NCBI RefSeq assembly: GCF_000745975.1
Contig: NZ_JQKJ01000016.1
Coordinates: forward strand, 1 to 64,000
Direction of reading: 5' to 3'
Source: Desulfobacter vibrioformis DSM 8776
Lineage (GTDB): Bacteria > Desulfobacterota > Desulfobacteria > Desulfobacterales > Desulfobacteraceae
DNA length: 64,000 nucleotides
Shown here one piece after another: positions 17,282 to 25,623 of the stretch (the first letter of the stretch is position 1; the number at the start of each line of letters is the position of its first letter). A model generated the notes under the pieces. It was not told the origin of the DNA. It made no database searches and saw only the letters and a list, made by a program, of their open reading frames with translations. Made by a program: the position numbers and the translations under genes.

Positions 17282-18487
17282 ATGGAATTGACACCGATTT
17301 ACGATAACCAGCCGGATATTTACACCCTGAAAGGATTTGCGCCCAGGATGATGAGGACAAAAGATCTCAGGGCCCTCGGGGTAAGCGTTACACCGGATGA
17401 GGCAACCATGGATCTGTTCACCGCGGGATGCCGCTCATTCATGGCCCGCTGGGAGGCGCGTACCGCCATTCCCAGGCCCCGGGTGGACCTGGGTCCGATT
17501 GATCTTGGCAACGACCTGGAAATCCACAACTACACCTCACACTGTCCCACCCTTACCTACGAGGTGAGTCCGGTGCAGGGCTGCCAGGTGGGCTGTCTCT
17601 ACTGCCTGGTCACCGACGGGGTCCATGAGCATACCCTTAGTGCCTATGAAAATTACGACCAGCTCCTGGCACCCATTCTGGAAAAACACCGGCACGAGGA
17701 ACACTACTATTACTATTCGGCAAAGACCGAGGCCCTTCAGGAGCCCACCCTCCAGACCGGCATCGCCCACAGGATACTCAACACCTTTATCCGCCACTAT
17801 GAAAGGTATCCGGATTCCAAGGCAAGGCTTTTCATCGCCTCCAAAGCCGGGATCAAACACCTGATGTATGCCCGGGACGGTGTGCGGATTATCGACCTTT
17901 TTGAACAGCTTAAAGGAAAGATGCAGTTCAACACCAGCATCTCCATTATGCCCGATTCCCTGCGCCTTTTGCTTGAACCTTTTGCAGCGCCGGTTCCGGA
18001 ACGGATGGCTGCGGTCCGGGCCTGCCAGGAGCGGGGCATCCTGTCCGAATCCGCCCTGGTTCAGCCCATTTTTCCCTCATATCTGAACGACGAAGTGATG
18101 TCCGAATTTTTCGGGAGACTCCACCGGAACGGCATTGTCAATTTCAAACCCGAGTTCCTCACCGTATCCCCGGCCACCCTGGCCTGGATCGGGCAGCTGC
18201 TGGAACATTTTGATCCGGACCAGGCCCGGCGCCTCTACACCCTCTATCTGGCACCGGAGAACCAGGACCATAAAAAACAACGGCAGCGCACGGCACCGGA
18301 ACGCGACTTCTGCATGGAACAGTTCAAACGATTCCAGCAGGCAGGGCGCGATTACGGCATCTCCATGTCCATCTGCTACTGGGTGCGCAAGGCCCTTAAC
18401 ATTGACATCGACATGATCCCCATCATCAATGAAAACGGGTACCAGTGCCTGGGGTACCAACGCAAGCTGTTTGACAGCCCCTTTTAG
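17282..18487 (+). CDS. Radical SAM protein, spore-photoproduct-lyase-like layout
   Basis: A 401-residue cytoplasmic enzyme. The 4Fe-4S/S-adenosylmethionine motif is GCQVGCLYC, with Cys101, Cys105 and Cys108 (CX3CX2C). The preceding HCPTLTYEVSPVQGC segment and the later core (ARLFIASKAGIKHLM; KMQFNTSISIMPDSLRLLLEP) recall spore photoproduct lyase-type radical SAM proteins, although no sporulation genes are nearby. It ends the plus-strand NRPS operon (78 bases after the A protein, RBS AAAAGGAAA), so a tailoring role on the peptide or on a precursor amino acid is plausible. Substrate unknown. No SPASM-type extra cluster-binding Cys series is obvious. A DNA-repair role by chance location is the alternative. 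Confidence 0.75.
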   Translation: MELTPIYDNQPDIYTLKGFAPRMMRTKDLRALGVSVTPDEATMDLFTAGCRSFMARWEARTAIPRPRVDLGPIDLGNDLEIHNYTSHCPTLTYEVSPVQGCQVGCLYCLVTDGVHEHTLSAYENYDQLLAPILEKHRHEEHYYYYSAKTEALQEPTLQTGIAHRILNTFIRHYERYPDSKARLFIASKAGIKHLMYARDGVRIIDLFEQLKGKMQFNTSISIMPDSLRLLLEPFAAPVPERMAAVRACQERGILSESALVQPIFPSYLNDEVMSEFFGRLHRNGIVNFKPEFLTVSPATLAWIGQLLEHFDPDQARRLYTLYLAPENQDHKKQRQRTAPERDFCMEQFKRFQQAGRDYGISMSICYWVRKALNIDIDMIPIINENGYQCLGYQRKLFDSPF

Positions 18488-18500
18488 ACGGATAGGGGCA

Positions 18501-18683
18501 CTAGGCGGTTTTCTTTATAAAAATCTTGTTAAAGGCCCGGTTCAAAAGGATATAGATCATTGGCGGGACAGGGGTGAAAAACAGTGAGAAGAAAAAATTC
18601 CCCCAGAACCCGAGAAAGGTTTTCCTGCCAAGAATACCCACGATAAAAGAAAGAACCAAATATAGAATCACCATAGGCGGCAT
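18501..18683 (-). CDS. Small membrane protein
   Basis: Sixty residues, ATG at 18681-18683 behind AAAAGGAA. Two hydrophobic segments (VILYLVLSFIVGILG and a second centred on FFFSLFFTPVPPMIYILL) joined by the loop GRKTFLGFWGN. The GR--GFWG-FF-SLF-TP pattern recurs in tiny hypothetical membrane proteins of many bacteria. It lies at the convergence of the NRPS operon and the exporter operon, 13 bases from the radical-SAM stop codon. Function unknown. Confidence 0.6.
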   Translation of the reverse strand: MPPMVILYLVLSFIVGILGRKTFLGFWGNFFFSLFFTPVPPMIYILLNRAFNKIFIKKTA

Positions 18684-18713
18684 AAGCTAATTCCTTTTCA
18701 AGTTAAAATCTGG

Positions 18714-19700
18714 TCAGCCGCCCTTATTTCCAGGGAGGCTATTCTGTTTTTTTTCAGGAATAATATACAGGATACCCCAGTGATTGGAAGGCACTGCCGC
18801 ATAAAATATTTTTACGGTTTCCCCGGTGGCAGGTGATATCACCTTGGCCGTACCGGACTTGCCCTTCTGGAGATCACGTCCGACCCTGCGCAATTCAGGC
18901 AGCTTTAAAAAGACCGCCAAAGAAAACAGGGTGTGGTTAACCTCCCATTCTTCCCGGGGAGCGCTGATCACAGTGCCGTCTTCCGAAAGCAGCATGACAA
19001 ACCCGTTGTTGGGCAGTTTTTTCTCTGTATTGAAAAAGCGGGTCAGCCAGTCAATGGATACATCCACGGTCACCACCCCGGTAAAGGTGTCTGCAACACC
19101 GTCAAAAAAGGAGAAGGGTACAGCATAGGTGGTCATAAAGACATCGCCGCCGCCTTCATCAAAATAGGGATCCACCCACACCGGCCGGTTAAGTATTTTC
19201 GGCAATAGATACCAGTCTTTGTTGAAATAGTCATATCCGGGCTGATCCAGGGCACTGAACCTGATCTTGCCGTCCTTTTTGCAGGCGTACAATGGCCAGG
19301 AGAGGCTCTTTTCCCATGATAGACCGGGGGCAAATGCCACGGATGTGCCGAAAATTTCCGAATTGTTCAGCATGATGGCTTCCAGAACGATTTTAATCTC
19401 TTCTGTCCGGAGTCGCTGTAACTCAAGGATTGTCGCAACTTCCCTGGGAATTTTCTGGATGGACTTTACAAAAAGATCAATCCGGTCCGTATCTTTTTTC
19501 AGCATCTGCCGGATCTGGCTGCCTGACATGGTTATGGTGTCCGGATTGCCGGTCCGTTTCATTATGCTGGTGGCGGCAAATGACACGGCAATGACGAAAA
19601 TACCAATTGCAAGAATTGCGTCAAGCCTTGTGAGAAGACGTTTTCCCAGGTTGGATTGAGGTTTCTGGGGGCTGTTATCAGCGGTTGACATAGAACGCAT
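18714..19700 (-). CDS. Cache-domain membrane protein without an output domain
   Basis: A 328-residue protein. One N-terminal membrane helix (ILAIGIFVIAVSFAATSIM) is followed by a periplasmic double-Cache-type sensor: SVAFAPGLSWEKS, DYFNKDWYLLP, PVWVDPYFDEGGGDVFMTTYAVPF, and a distal half with FVMLLSEDGTVIS and AVPSNHWGILYIIP. Such domains bind small ligands at the front of chemoreceptors, kinases and diguanylate cyclases, but here the chain stops right after the sensor, so no cytoplasmic signalling output exists. The start at 19700 has AAGGTGAG upstream and overlaps the end of the binding-protein gene by 23 bases. It may sense or bind the same ligand as that neighbour. Confidence 0.75.
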   Translation of the reverse strand: MRSMSTADNSPQKPQSNLGKRLLTRLDAILAIGIFVIAVSFAATSIMKRTGNPDTITMSGSQIRQMLKKDTDRIDLFVKSIQKIPREVATILELQRLRTEEIKIVLEAIMLNNSEIFGTSVAFAPGLSWEKSLSWPLYACKKDGKIRFSALDQPGYDYFNKDWYLLPKILNRPVWVDPYFDEGGGDVFMTTYAVPFSFFDGVADTFTGVVTVDVSIDWLTRFFNTEKKLPNNGFVMLLSEDGTVISAPREEWEVNHTLFSLAVFLKLPELRRVGRDLQKGKSGTAKVISPATGETVKIFYAAVPSNHWGILYIIPEKKQNSLPGNKGG

Positions 19701-20670
19701 CGTAACTCACCTTCCGGGGAATCTTTTGGGTCTTGAGCAGAAAATCCACGGCCTTGTCAAAATCGGATCTGGCCAGATGCCCGCCAGGAGTGTCCGGATC
19801 TTTTGGGCGTATCATCTCCGGCATGGCGTCCATCATCCATTGCAGGTGGACAGGATTGCAGATCAGGTTTTTCTTCAGGAGTATCCTGCTGATAAGGCCG
19901 ATGGCTTCATCGGGGTGGGCCACTGCGTATTCCCAGCCTTCCATGGAGGCTTTAACGAAGCGCCGGACAAGCGCCGGGTCGGCCTGATAGGTCCGGGCCA
20001 GGCAGTAAATTCCGTCTTCAGGGAAATCCATATCAAAATCCTTGAGCCGGAACAGGGTGAGTTCATCAGAATCAATACCGTGATTGATCAGGGTGTTGTA
20101 CTCGTTGTAGTGCATGACCGAAATGATATCCACAGCTTTTTTCAGAAAAAAACTTATCCCCTCATCCACCGAATAGATCTCGGCGCTGATGTTCCGGGTT
20201 TTGATAAACCCCAGGGTCTGGGCCCGGAGCACGGTTCGCCATACAGCGATTTTTCTGCCGTTAAAATCCCGGGGCGTGTTGATACCTGAGGTCTTACGGG
20301 CCACAAATTCGATGGCACTTCTCTGGAATACCTGACCCACATTCACGATATCTTCCCCAAATGCCTTTTTTTCAAGGGCAGTCAACAGGTTCATGATACC
20401 CAGATCGCTCTTTCCCTGCACCAAATCGGTAAGCACATCCTCATTGTAGCCCCGGTCCTGGATCGTAACATCCAGTCCGTACTTTTCATAAATCCCTTTT
20501 TCCCTGGCCATGTAAAACCCTGCGAACTGGGGTTGGGGAAGCCACATGAGCATGAAGTTGATTTTTTCCAGTTCTCCGGCCTGTAAACAGGATACCCCCG
20601 GCAGGAGCATCATCCCCCAGACCAGGAAAATGATGGTGAAACAGCGTTGTTTTCCGGTATGCCGCTTCAT
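19678..20670 (-). CDS. NMT1/THI5-type ABC substrate-binding protein
   Basis: About 330 residues from ATG 20668-20670, one base after the stop of the SPFH gene. A signal peptide (MKRHTGKQRCFTIIFLVWGMMLLPGVSC, perhaps a lipoprotein Cys at the cut) is followed by the NMT1 pattern: INFMLMWLPQPQFAGFYMAREKGIYEKYGLDV, GKSDLGIMNLLTAL, FNGRKIAVW. Family members bind pyrimidine thiamine precursors, sulfonates, nitrate or similar small molecules in the periplasm. No cognate permease or ATPase follows, so it probably does not feed a classic importer; the next gene encodes a Cache sensor. In this operon it could recognise the exported peptide or a cue; ligand unknown. Confidence 0.8.
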   Translation of the reverse strand: MKRHTGKQRCFTIIFLVWGMMLLPGVSCLQAGELEKINFMLMWLPQPQFAGFYMAREKGIYEKYGLDVTIQDRGYNEDVLTDLVQGKSDLGIMNLLTALEKKAFGEDIVNVGQVFQRSAIEFVARKTSGINTPRDFNGRKIAVWRTVLRAQTLGFIKTRNISAEIYSVDEGISFFLKKAVDIISVMHYNEYNTLINHGIDSDELTLFRLKDFDMDFPEDGIYCLARTYQADPALVRRFVKASMEGWEYAVAHPDEAIGLISRILLKKNLICNPVHLQWMMDAMPEMIRPKDPDTPGGHLARSDFDKAVDFLLKTQKIPRKVSYDAFYVNR

Positions 20671-20671
20671 A

Positions 20672-21520
20672 TCATGGTTTCCCGTCGGCATTGAGCAACA
20701 GGGGCAGCCCCTTGTCACCATTGCCCATGATAATAATTTTAGAGTTGGGGGATTTGGCCAGTTCCTGGGTGACCTCAAGGCCCTTCCACTTGAGGATGGG
20801 GATGCCTGCAATGGTTTCAAAGGACCTGATCCCCTGGGCTTCTATGGACTTGCGTTTCCTCTCCTTTTCTTCAATGGACAGTTTGTAATCATATTCCTGG
20901 CTGAGCTGGTCGGAGACCATCTTCCTTTCGATGGAGTCGGCAACCGATTCCGGGAGTATGATGCGTTTGATCAAATAGTCTTCCAGCACAATATTGCGGG
21001 CGAGCATCTTTTTATTTAAATAATATTTTATGGATGCCTGGATCACCAGGGTGGAAATTCTGTAGAGCTGCTCCGGGGGATAATTCCCGATGACGGACAT
21101 GGATGCGGCCTTGACCTCCGGATCCACAAAGGTTTGTGCATAGTTTGCCCCCAGGGTTTTGTGGATGGTGGGGATCCCGTCCCTGATGGGATAGAATCTG
21201 AAGGCGTACTCCACGGTGATGGTCAACCCCTCGGTGGTCAGAATCTTCAGGGTGTTGTTCGATGTCTGCACACGGGTATTGTATATGTACATGACATCCC
21301 AGGGCCAGATGAGATGCAGGCCTTCCCTGTTGATTTCGTTGATCTGGGTCCCCGTGAACCTGGACCACCGGACCCCCTGCTGCCCCGGATAGATTGAGAT
21401 CACAATATTGTTCCAGAAAAATGCAATCAGAAACGCAAGGATCAGCAGGGAAACAGTGATGCCTATGGTATGCTTATCCCACAGGGCGGTGATTTTTTTC
21501 TTGAGTGTTTGCAAAGCCAT
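20672..21520 (-). CDS. SPFH / band-7 (prohibitin-like) membrane protein
   Basis: A 282-residue protein with one N-terminal membrane helix (IGITVSLLILAFLIAFFWNNIV) and then the SPFH domain: ISIYPGQQGVRW, REGLHLIWPWDVMYIYNTRVQTS, LTTEGLTITVEYAFRFYP. The rest is charged and helical (ERKMVSDQLSQEYDYKLSIEEKERKRKSIEA), the usual oligomerising segment. The family forms ring scaffolds at the inner membrane that organise transporters and proteases. The gene stands between the two peptide exporters and the binding protein and is 21 bases from the exporter gene, so an accessory scaffold for the exporter is a reasonable inference. Confidence 0.85.
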   Translation of the reverse strand: MALQTLKKKITALWDKHTIGITVSLLILAFLIAFFWNNIVISIYPGQQGVRWSRFTGTQINEINREGLHLIWPWDVMYIYNTRVQTSNNTLKILTTEGLTITVEYAFRFYPIRDGIPTIHKTLGANYAQTFVDPEVKAASMSVIGNYPPEQLYRISTLVIQASIKYYLNKKMLARNIVLEDYLIKRIILPESVADSIERKMVSDQLSQEYDYKLSIEEKERKRKSIEAQGIRSFETIAGIPILKWKGLEVTQELAKSPNSKIIIMGNGDKGLPLLLNADGKP

Positions 21521-21541
21521 CTGATAATCCCGATTAAGTTC

Positions 21542-23194
21542 TCATAAGGTATGTTGTCCCGTGTCCTGGGAGGGGGGGCCGGTGATCTTCATCCTGCCTT
21601 CTTCCATGTGGTATATCTGGTCTGCCATGTGAAACCATCTGTCGTCATGGGTGACGCAGATGATGATTTTTCCTCGGTCCTTCAGGTCCGGCAACAGTTT
21701 CTCATAAAAGATACGCCGGAAGTGGGGATCCTGATCCGCAGCCCACTCGTCCAGAACCATCACGGGTTTGTCTTCAAGTTCCGCCACCATGAGCGCCAGC
21801 CTTTTGCGCTGTCCTGTGGACAGATCCGTGGTGCTGAAGGTATTGTTCTCCACCTTTACCTTGGTTGAGATATCCAGCCGGCTGAGCAGTTCATCAATCC
21901 TTCCGGGGGTGTGGTCGTTGATGCAGTAAATCCGGCTCGACAGATGGAAGTCACTGAAAACGGCACAAATTTTGTCCCGGTAACTTTGAAGCTGTTCAAT
22001 GCCCAGGGGGGAGCCGTTGACAAGAATCTGCCCCGAATCAGCCGGGATAAGGCCGGTCAGCAGGCGGAGCAAGGTGGATTTTCCCGATCCGTTGCCGCCG
22101 GTGATAAAGGTGATCCGGCCTGCCTTGAATTGTGCATCCAGGGGGCCGGCTGCGAACAAAGAATTTCCCTGGTCATCACGGTAGGTGTGGGTTACCCGGG
22201 TCAGGCCAATGGACCCAAGCCTTCCTTCCAGCGCTTCCCGGGTTTCGGTGGCGGTGTCAGCGGCTGCCGCTGCCAGGCGGTCTTCCATGGATGCGATATG
22301 TTCCAGGGCCAGCTCCGCCTGGGTCACCATGGGGGTGGCAAAGGCAACCGTGCATACGGGTCCTGCAATGAAGATCACCACAATGGTAGCAGGCATCACC
22401 ACCTTGTGAAAATCCGGGGCAAAGACCGGTACCACAAAAACGATGAGTCCGGCCAGGGAATAGAGTAAGGCTTCGGTGGCAGCATAGTTGCGTCCCCACT
22501 TCAGTTTGAGCTGGGCGTTGCTCTCCCCGGCATCCGTGGATGCGCCGGCCAGGTGACCCACCACGCCCTCGGCCCTGGAACCGCTCATCCGGATCTCCTT
22601 AAAGCCTTTTATAAGTTCTGAAAGCCCTTTAAATACAGTTCGTTCTGCGGTATCCGCCCGCCGCATCAAAAGACGAATGGTCTTTACCCTGGCAAAATGC
22701 AGGGCCACGGCAAGGCCGGCAAGGCCGAAGGACAAGACACAGGCCAGGGGGGAGAGCCAGGCCAGGTACGCCGCAAGAAAAACCAGCATCAGCGATTGCT
22801 GCAGACCAATGACCAGTATGGGAAGCACCTGGGAAAGCACCTGGGTATCCTGGGTCAGGACCCCCTGCAGACTGGCATGGCCGATCTTTTCAATGGTGAT
22901 CAGGTCTGTCTGCCGGACAAGATCAAACAGGCGGGTGCGAAGCCGGTGAATCAGCTGCTCGGCATCCCGGGAGGCTGTCACCAGCGTGTGGGTATGGGTG
23001 ATATGGAACACGATGATACTGATGACGAACATGAACATCAGCCGCGGGCTGACCCCCTGGGTGGCTGTGGTCTGGGACACAGTGGAAATAAGGGCCACGA
23101 ACACGAGGGTGGAAACCGGAATCAGGGCGTTCATGGCCAGTGTGGCGTTAAAATTACCCGGAATTTCGCGGACCAGCAGCCTAAACAGTTTCAT
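21542..23194 (-). CDS. Cyclic-peptide-type ABC exporter (PvdE/SyrD-like), second copy
   Basis: About 550 residues, transmembrane half then ATPase. I start at ATG 23192-23194 because GGGAGGAAAG directly precedes it; it overlaps the first exporter gene by 14 bases. ATPase motifs: Walker A GGNGSGKST, signature LSTGQ, Walker B followed by LDEWAADQD instead of the usual LDEPTSALD. The DEWAADQD variant and the HDDRWF switch are characteristic of the cyclic-peptide/siderophore exporter family (PvdE, SyrD). It most likely pairs with the adjacent homologue as a heterodimer in the inner membrane and exports the NRPS product encoded convergently. No peptidase domain is present. Confidence 0.9.
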   Translation of the reverse strand: MKLFRLLVREIPGNFNATLAMNALIPVSTLVFVALISTVSQTTATQGVSPRLMFMFVISIIVFHITHTHTLVTASRDAEQLIHRLRTRLFDLVRQTDLITIEKIGHASLQGVLTQDTQVLSQVLPILVIGLQQSLMLVFLAAYLAWLSPLACVLSFGLAGLAVALHFARVKTIRLLMRRADTAERTVFKGLSELIKGFKEIRMSGSRAEGVVGHLAGASTDAGESNAQLKLKWGRNYAATEALLYSLAGLIVFVVPVFAPDFHKVVMPATIVVIFIAGPVCTVAFATPMVTQAELALEHIASMEDRLAAAAADTATETREALEGRLGSIGLTRVTHTYRDDQGNSLFAAGPLDAQFKAGRITFITGGNGSGKSTLLRLLTGLIPADSGQILVNGSPLGIEQLQSYRDKICAVFSDFHLSSRIYCINDHTPGRIDELLSRLDISTKVKVENNTFSTTDLSTGQRKRLALMVAELEDKPVMVLDEWAADQDPHFRRIFYEKLLPDLKDRGKIIICVTHDDRWFHMADQIYHMEEGRMKITGPPSQDTGQHTL

Positions 23195-24884
23195 CTTTCC
23201 TCCCTGGTTCAATTACGCAACTCCCCGTTTCCTTACGTCCCTTTTTCTTCTTAGAATGGGCGACTTCCGTCAATTTGCCTTCATCAAGATGAAACCTGCG
23301 GTCTGCCGTATCAAAGTAACGGTCGTCGTGGGTCACGGCAATGATGGTAAGTCCCTTTTCCGAAAGAGCGGGCAGGATTTCCCGATAGAATTTTTTTCTG
23401 AACCGGGCGTCCTGGTCTGCTGCCCATTCATCCAGAACCAGGATGGGTTTGTTTTCAAGCAGGGCCGCCACCAGGGCAAGCCGTTTTCTCTGTCCGGTTG
23501 ACAGGTCGGTGCGGGTGAAGCCCTGATCCCGGATATCAGAGACCTGGGCCATCTCCATCCACGCCATCAGGCGGCCTGCTTCTGCCAGGTCATCATCTGT
23601 GAGGCCGTAGAGCCGGGAGAACAGGTAAAAGTCCGAGAAAACCGGTGCAATTAAACTGCGAAAGCCTGCCAGGCGGGCCGGTGTGACGGGAAAACCGTCC
23701 AGGGATAATTGACCCCGTGCGGGGTGATAGAGGCCTGTGAGCAACTTGATAAAGGTGGATTTTCCGGCACCGTTGCCCCCGCTGATGAACACGGTTTCCC
23801 CCCTTTTGATACAGACATCCATGGGACCGATGGTAAAGGCGGGCTCTCCCGGCGGGGCTGGAAATGTGAATTCAATGCCTTGCATCCGGATGTCTGAGAA
23901 ATTGGCGGACAGGGGCTCAAAGGGATCAACACTGCCTTTTTCCTCCAGTGCGGCCAGTTCCTCCTCCAGCACCAGCATGCGTCCTGCGGCAGCTTCAGTG
24001 GCACGCAACACGGCCAGGGACTGCATCAGGCCGAAAATCGGCGATCCCAAAAAGAGAATGGCCGCTGAAATTTTAACCAGATTGCTGCTGACCGTGGGCG
24101 CGTAGAGGGGGACGATAAATAGCACCACCCCAAGCATGACGTTAAAGGTGGTTTCGCCGAACACGAATTGCTGCCAGGTGTGCTGGTGTACACGGCTGCA
24201 GGCATTGGCCGTTTCCAGGGACTGGGCCGCAAACCCCTGGCTGATGGCCTGGCTGCGAACGCTGCACAGCCGCTGTTCCTTGAACCCGTCAAAGAGGTCT
24301 GAGACGTAGTCGAACAGCCGGGCTTCATGATCCCCCATGGCCTTGCGGGCCTGTTCCAGGCTCTTTCCCAGGCGGTAATAAAACAGGGATGCGGCGGTTA
24401 TCATTCCGGACAAAAGCAGGAAGGCGATCATTGAAATGGTGCCAATATAAACCAGGATCATCAGAATCAGGATCACGGACCTCAGGGCCTGGGCAATGTA
24501 TTGGGAATTGGCGGAAATGGCCTTGCAATTCTGTGTGATGCTTTCGAACAGCCGGCTTCTGCCGAAATGTTCCAGCTTCCAGAGATCTGCATGGCGCAGG
24601 CGGTGAATCAATGCCATTCTGATCCGGTTTACGGATTGTTCCAGGTCAGCGGCCAGATGGGCGATCATGGTACTTTCTGCCGTGGCGTATATGAATGTGC
24701 TGGCGACAAAAATCATGGCAAGACGGAGATCTACAAACGCCTCTTGGGCGTCGTGGATGGTTTTTGCCGCATAGGTAATCACCGCCAGGATAACCGTGGT
24801 GCCCAGGGCAGAGACGGCCGCATACCGTATGAGTCTGCGCAGCGGCTTTTCTCCGGAAACATTCAGGAGCCGAACCAGGTTCAT
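23181..24884 (-). CDS. Cyclic-peptide-type ABC exporter (PvdE/SyrD-like), first copy
   Basis: About 567 residues from ATG 24882-24884 (AGGGAG six bases upstream); the frame is open to 25028 but the extension looks like leader. The N-terminal half has five to six membrane helices (ALGTTVILAVITYAA; LAMIFVASTFIYA; VILILMILVYIGTISMIAFLLLSG; FNVMLGVVLFIVPLYAP). The ATPase half carries GGNGAGKST, LSTGQ and LDEWAADQD, the family-specific Walker B region. It is homologous to, but clearly diverged from, the downstream copy, as expected for two halves of a heterodimer. This is the first gene of a five-gene operon ending in the Cache protein. Confidence 0.9.
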   Translation of the reverse strand: MNLVRLLNVSGEKPLRRLIRYAAVSALGTTVILAVITYAAKTIHDAQEAFVDLRLAMIFVASTFIYATAESTMIAHLAADLEQSVNRIRMALIHRLRHADLWKLEHFGRSRLFESITQNCKAISANSQYIAQALRSVILILMILVYIGTISMIAFLLLSGMITAASLFYYRLGKSLEQARKAMGDHEARLFDYVSDLFDGFKEQRLCSVRSQAISQGFAAQSLETANACSRVHQHTWQQFVFGETTFNVMLGVVLFIVPLYAPTVSSNLVKISAAILFLGSPIFGLMQSLAVLRATEAAAGRMLVLEEELAALEEKGSVDPFEPLSANFSDIRMQGIEFTFPAPPGEPAFTIGPMDVCIKRGETVFISGGNGAGKSTFIKLLTGLYHPARGQLSLDGFPVTPARLAGFRSLIAPVFSDFYLFSRLYGLTDDDLAEAGRLMAWMEMAQVSDIRDQGFTRTDLSTGQRKRLALVAALLENKPILVLDEWAADQDARFRKKFYREILPALSEKGLTIIAVTHDDRYFDTADRRFHLDEGKLTEVAHSKKKKGRKETGSCVIEPGRKDETV

Positions 24885-25124
24885 CCCCATCTCCCTGACG
24901 CATATATCCGGCCCGTGAGCCCCATATTGAATATCATTCCTTTTCGGTTCATCCCTGGTCAAGCAGTCCGGCCAAAACAACCGGCCAAAACAACCAGATA
25001 AAACAATAGGATAGCCTAAACCCCTCAACCATTATTCAACAGCCATTTGTTAATCTATAAACGCTTATAATTACAATAATATTACGATTAGAGAAAGAAC
25101 TTTTTTATGAAAGCGATCGAAATT
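24885..25124. other. Intergenic region, probable exporter-operon promoter
   Basis: 240 bases between the exporter start and the cold-shock gene terminator. It contains a direct repeat (CCGGCCAAAACAACCGG..CCAAAACAACCAG around 24969-24998) and then an AT-rich block. No convincing promoter hexamers were singled out. Confidence 0.3.
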
Positions 25125-25158
25125 AAAAAGCCCCCGGGTAAGAATCTACCCAGGGGCT
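25125..25158 (-). terminator. Intrinsic terminator of the cold-shock gene
   Basis: On the minus strand AGCCCCTGGGTA pairs with TACCCGGGGGCT (one mismatch) and is followed by TTTTTAATT. It lies 28 bases downstream of the cold-shock stop codon. Confidence 0.85.
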
Positions 25159-25185
25159 AAAATGTTACAGGGATAAAATGGGATA

Positions 25186-25389
25186 TTAAATCACGGTTAC
25201 ATTTGCAGCTGCCGGTCCTTTGGGACCCTGTACAATGTCGTATGAAACCTGTTCACCTTCATTGAGAGATTTAAAACCCGCTGCGTTGATGCCTGAATGA
25301 TGGACAAACACGTCATTGCCACCACTTGCTTGTTCGATAAATCCAAAACCTTTTGACTCGCTAAACCATTTTACGATACCATTTGCCAT
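25186..25389 (-). CDS. Cold-shock domain protein (CspA family)
   Basis: A 67-residue single cold-shock domain that binds single-stranded RNA and DNA. It has both RNP motifs, KGFGFIE and VFVHHS, and the usual start MANGIVKWF and end [13 protein letters not shown]. The length is standard for CspA proteins. ATG 25387-25389 is preceded by AGGAGAA. The upstream leader (25390-25500) is long and A/T-rich, as is common for cold-shock genes whose mRNA leader controls translation; no specific cold box was identified. A strong terminator follows, so it is monocistronic. Confidence 0.95.
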   Translation of the reverse strand: MANGIVKWFSESKGFGFIEQASGGNDVFVHHSGINAAGFKSLNEGEQVSYDIVQGPKGPAAANVTVI

Positions 25390-25583
25390 GTAGGCGTTCT
25401 CCTAAATAAAAAAATAAAAAATAAATCGTCTCGATCTTAAAAAGATAATCACTGATTTCTCGGGGAAAATATCTAAGGAAGAAACTCAAGCACATAAGCG
25501 CTTGTAATAAGTTCAGCCATCATACATGAAAAAAAGAGCATGTCAAGGAAATTAATTCCAGCCTTAGAAAACCACCAGGTGCC

Positions 25584-25623
25584 AAGGATATCTGACAGGG
25601 CCGATCCCATGTCAGATATCCTT
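25584..25623. repeat. Perfect 14-bp inverted repeat overlapping the brkB stop codon
   Basis: AAGGATATCTGACA (25584-25597) and TGTCAGATATCCTT (25610-25623) form a 14-bp stem with a 12-base loop. The TGA stop of the upstream minus-strand gene lies inside one arm. No T-run follows, so it may act as an mRNA 3'-end stabiliser rather than a standard terminator. Confidence 0.6.
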
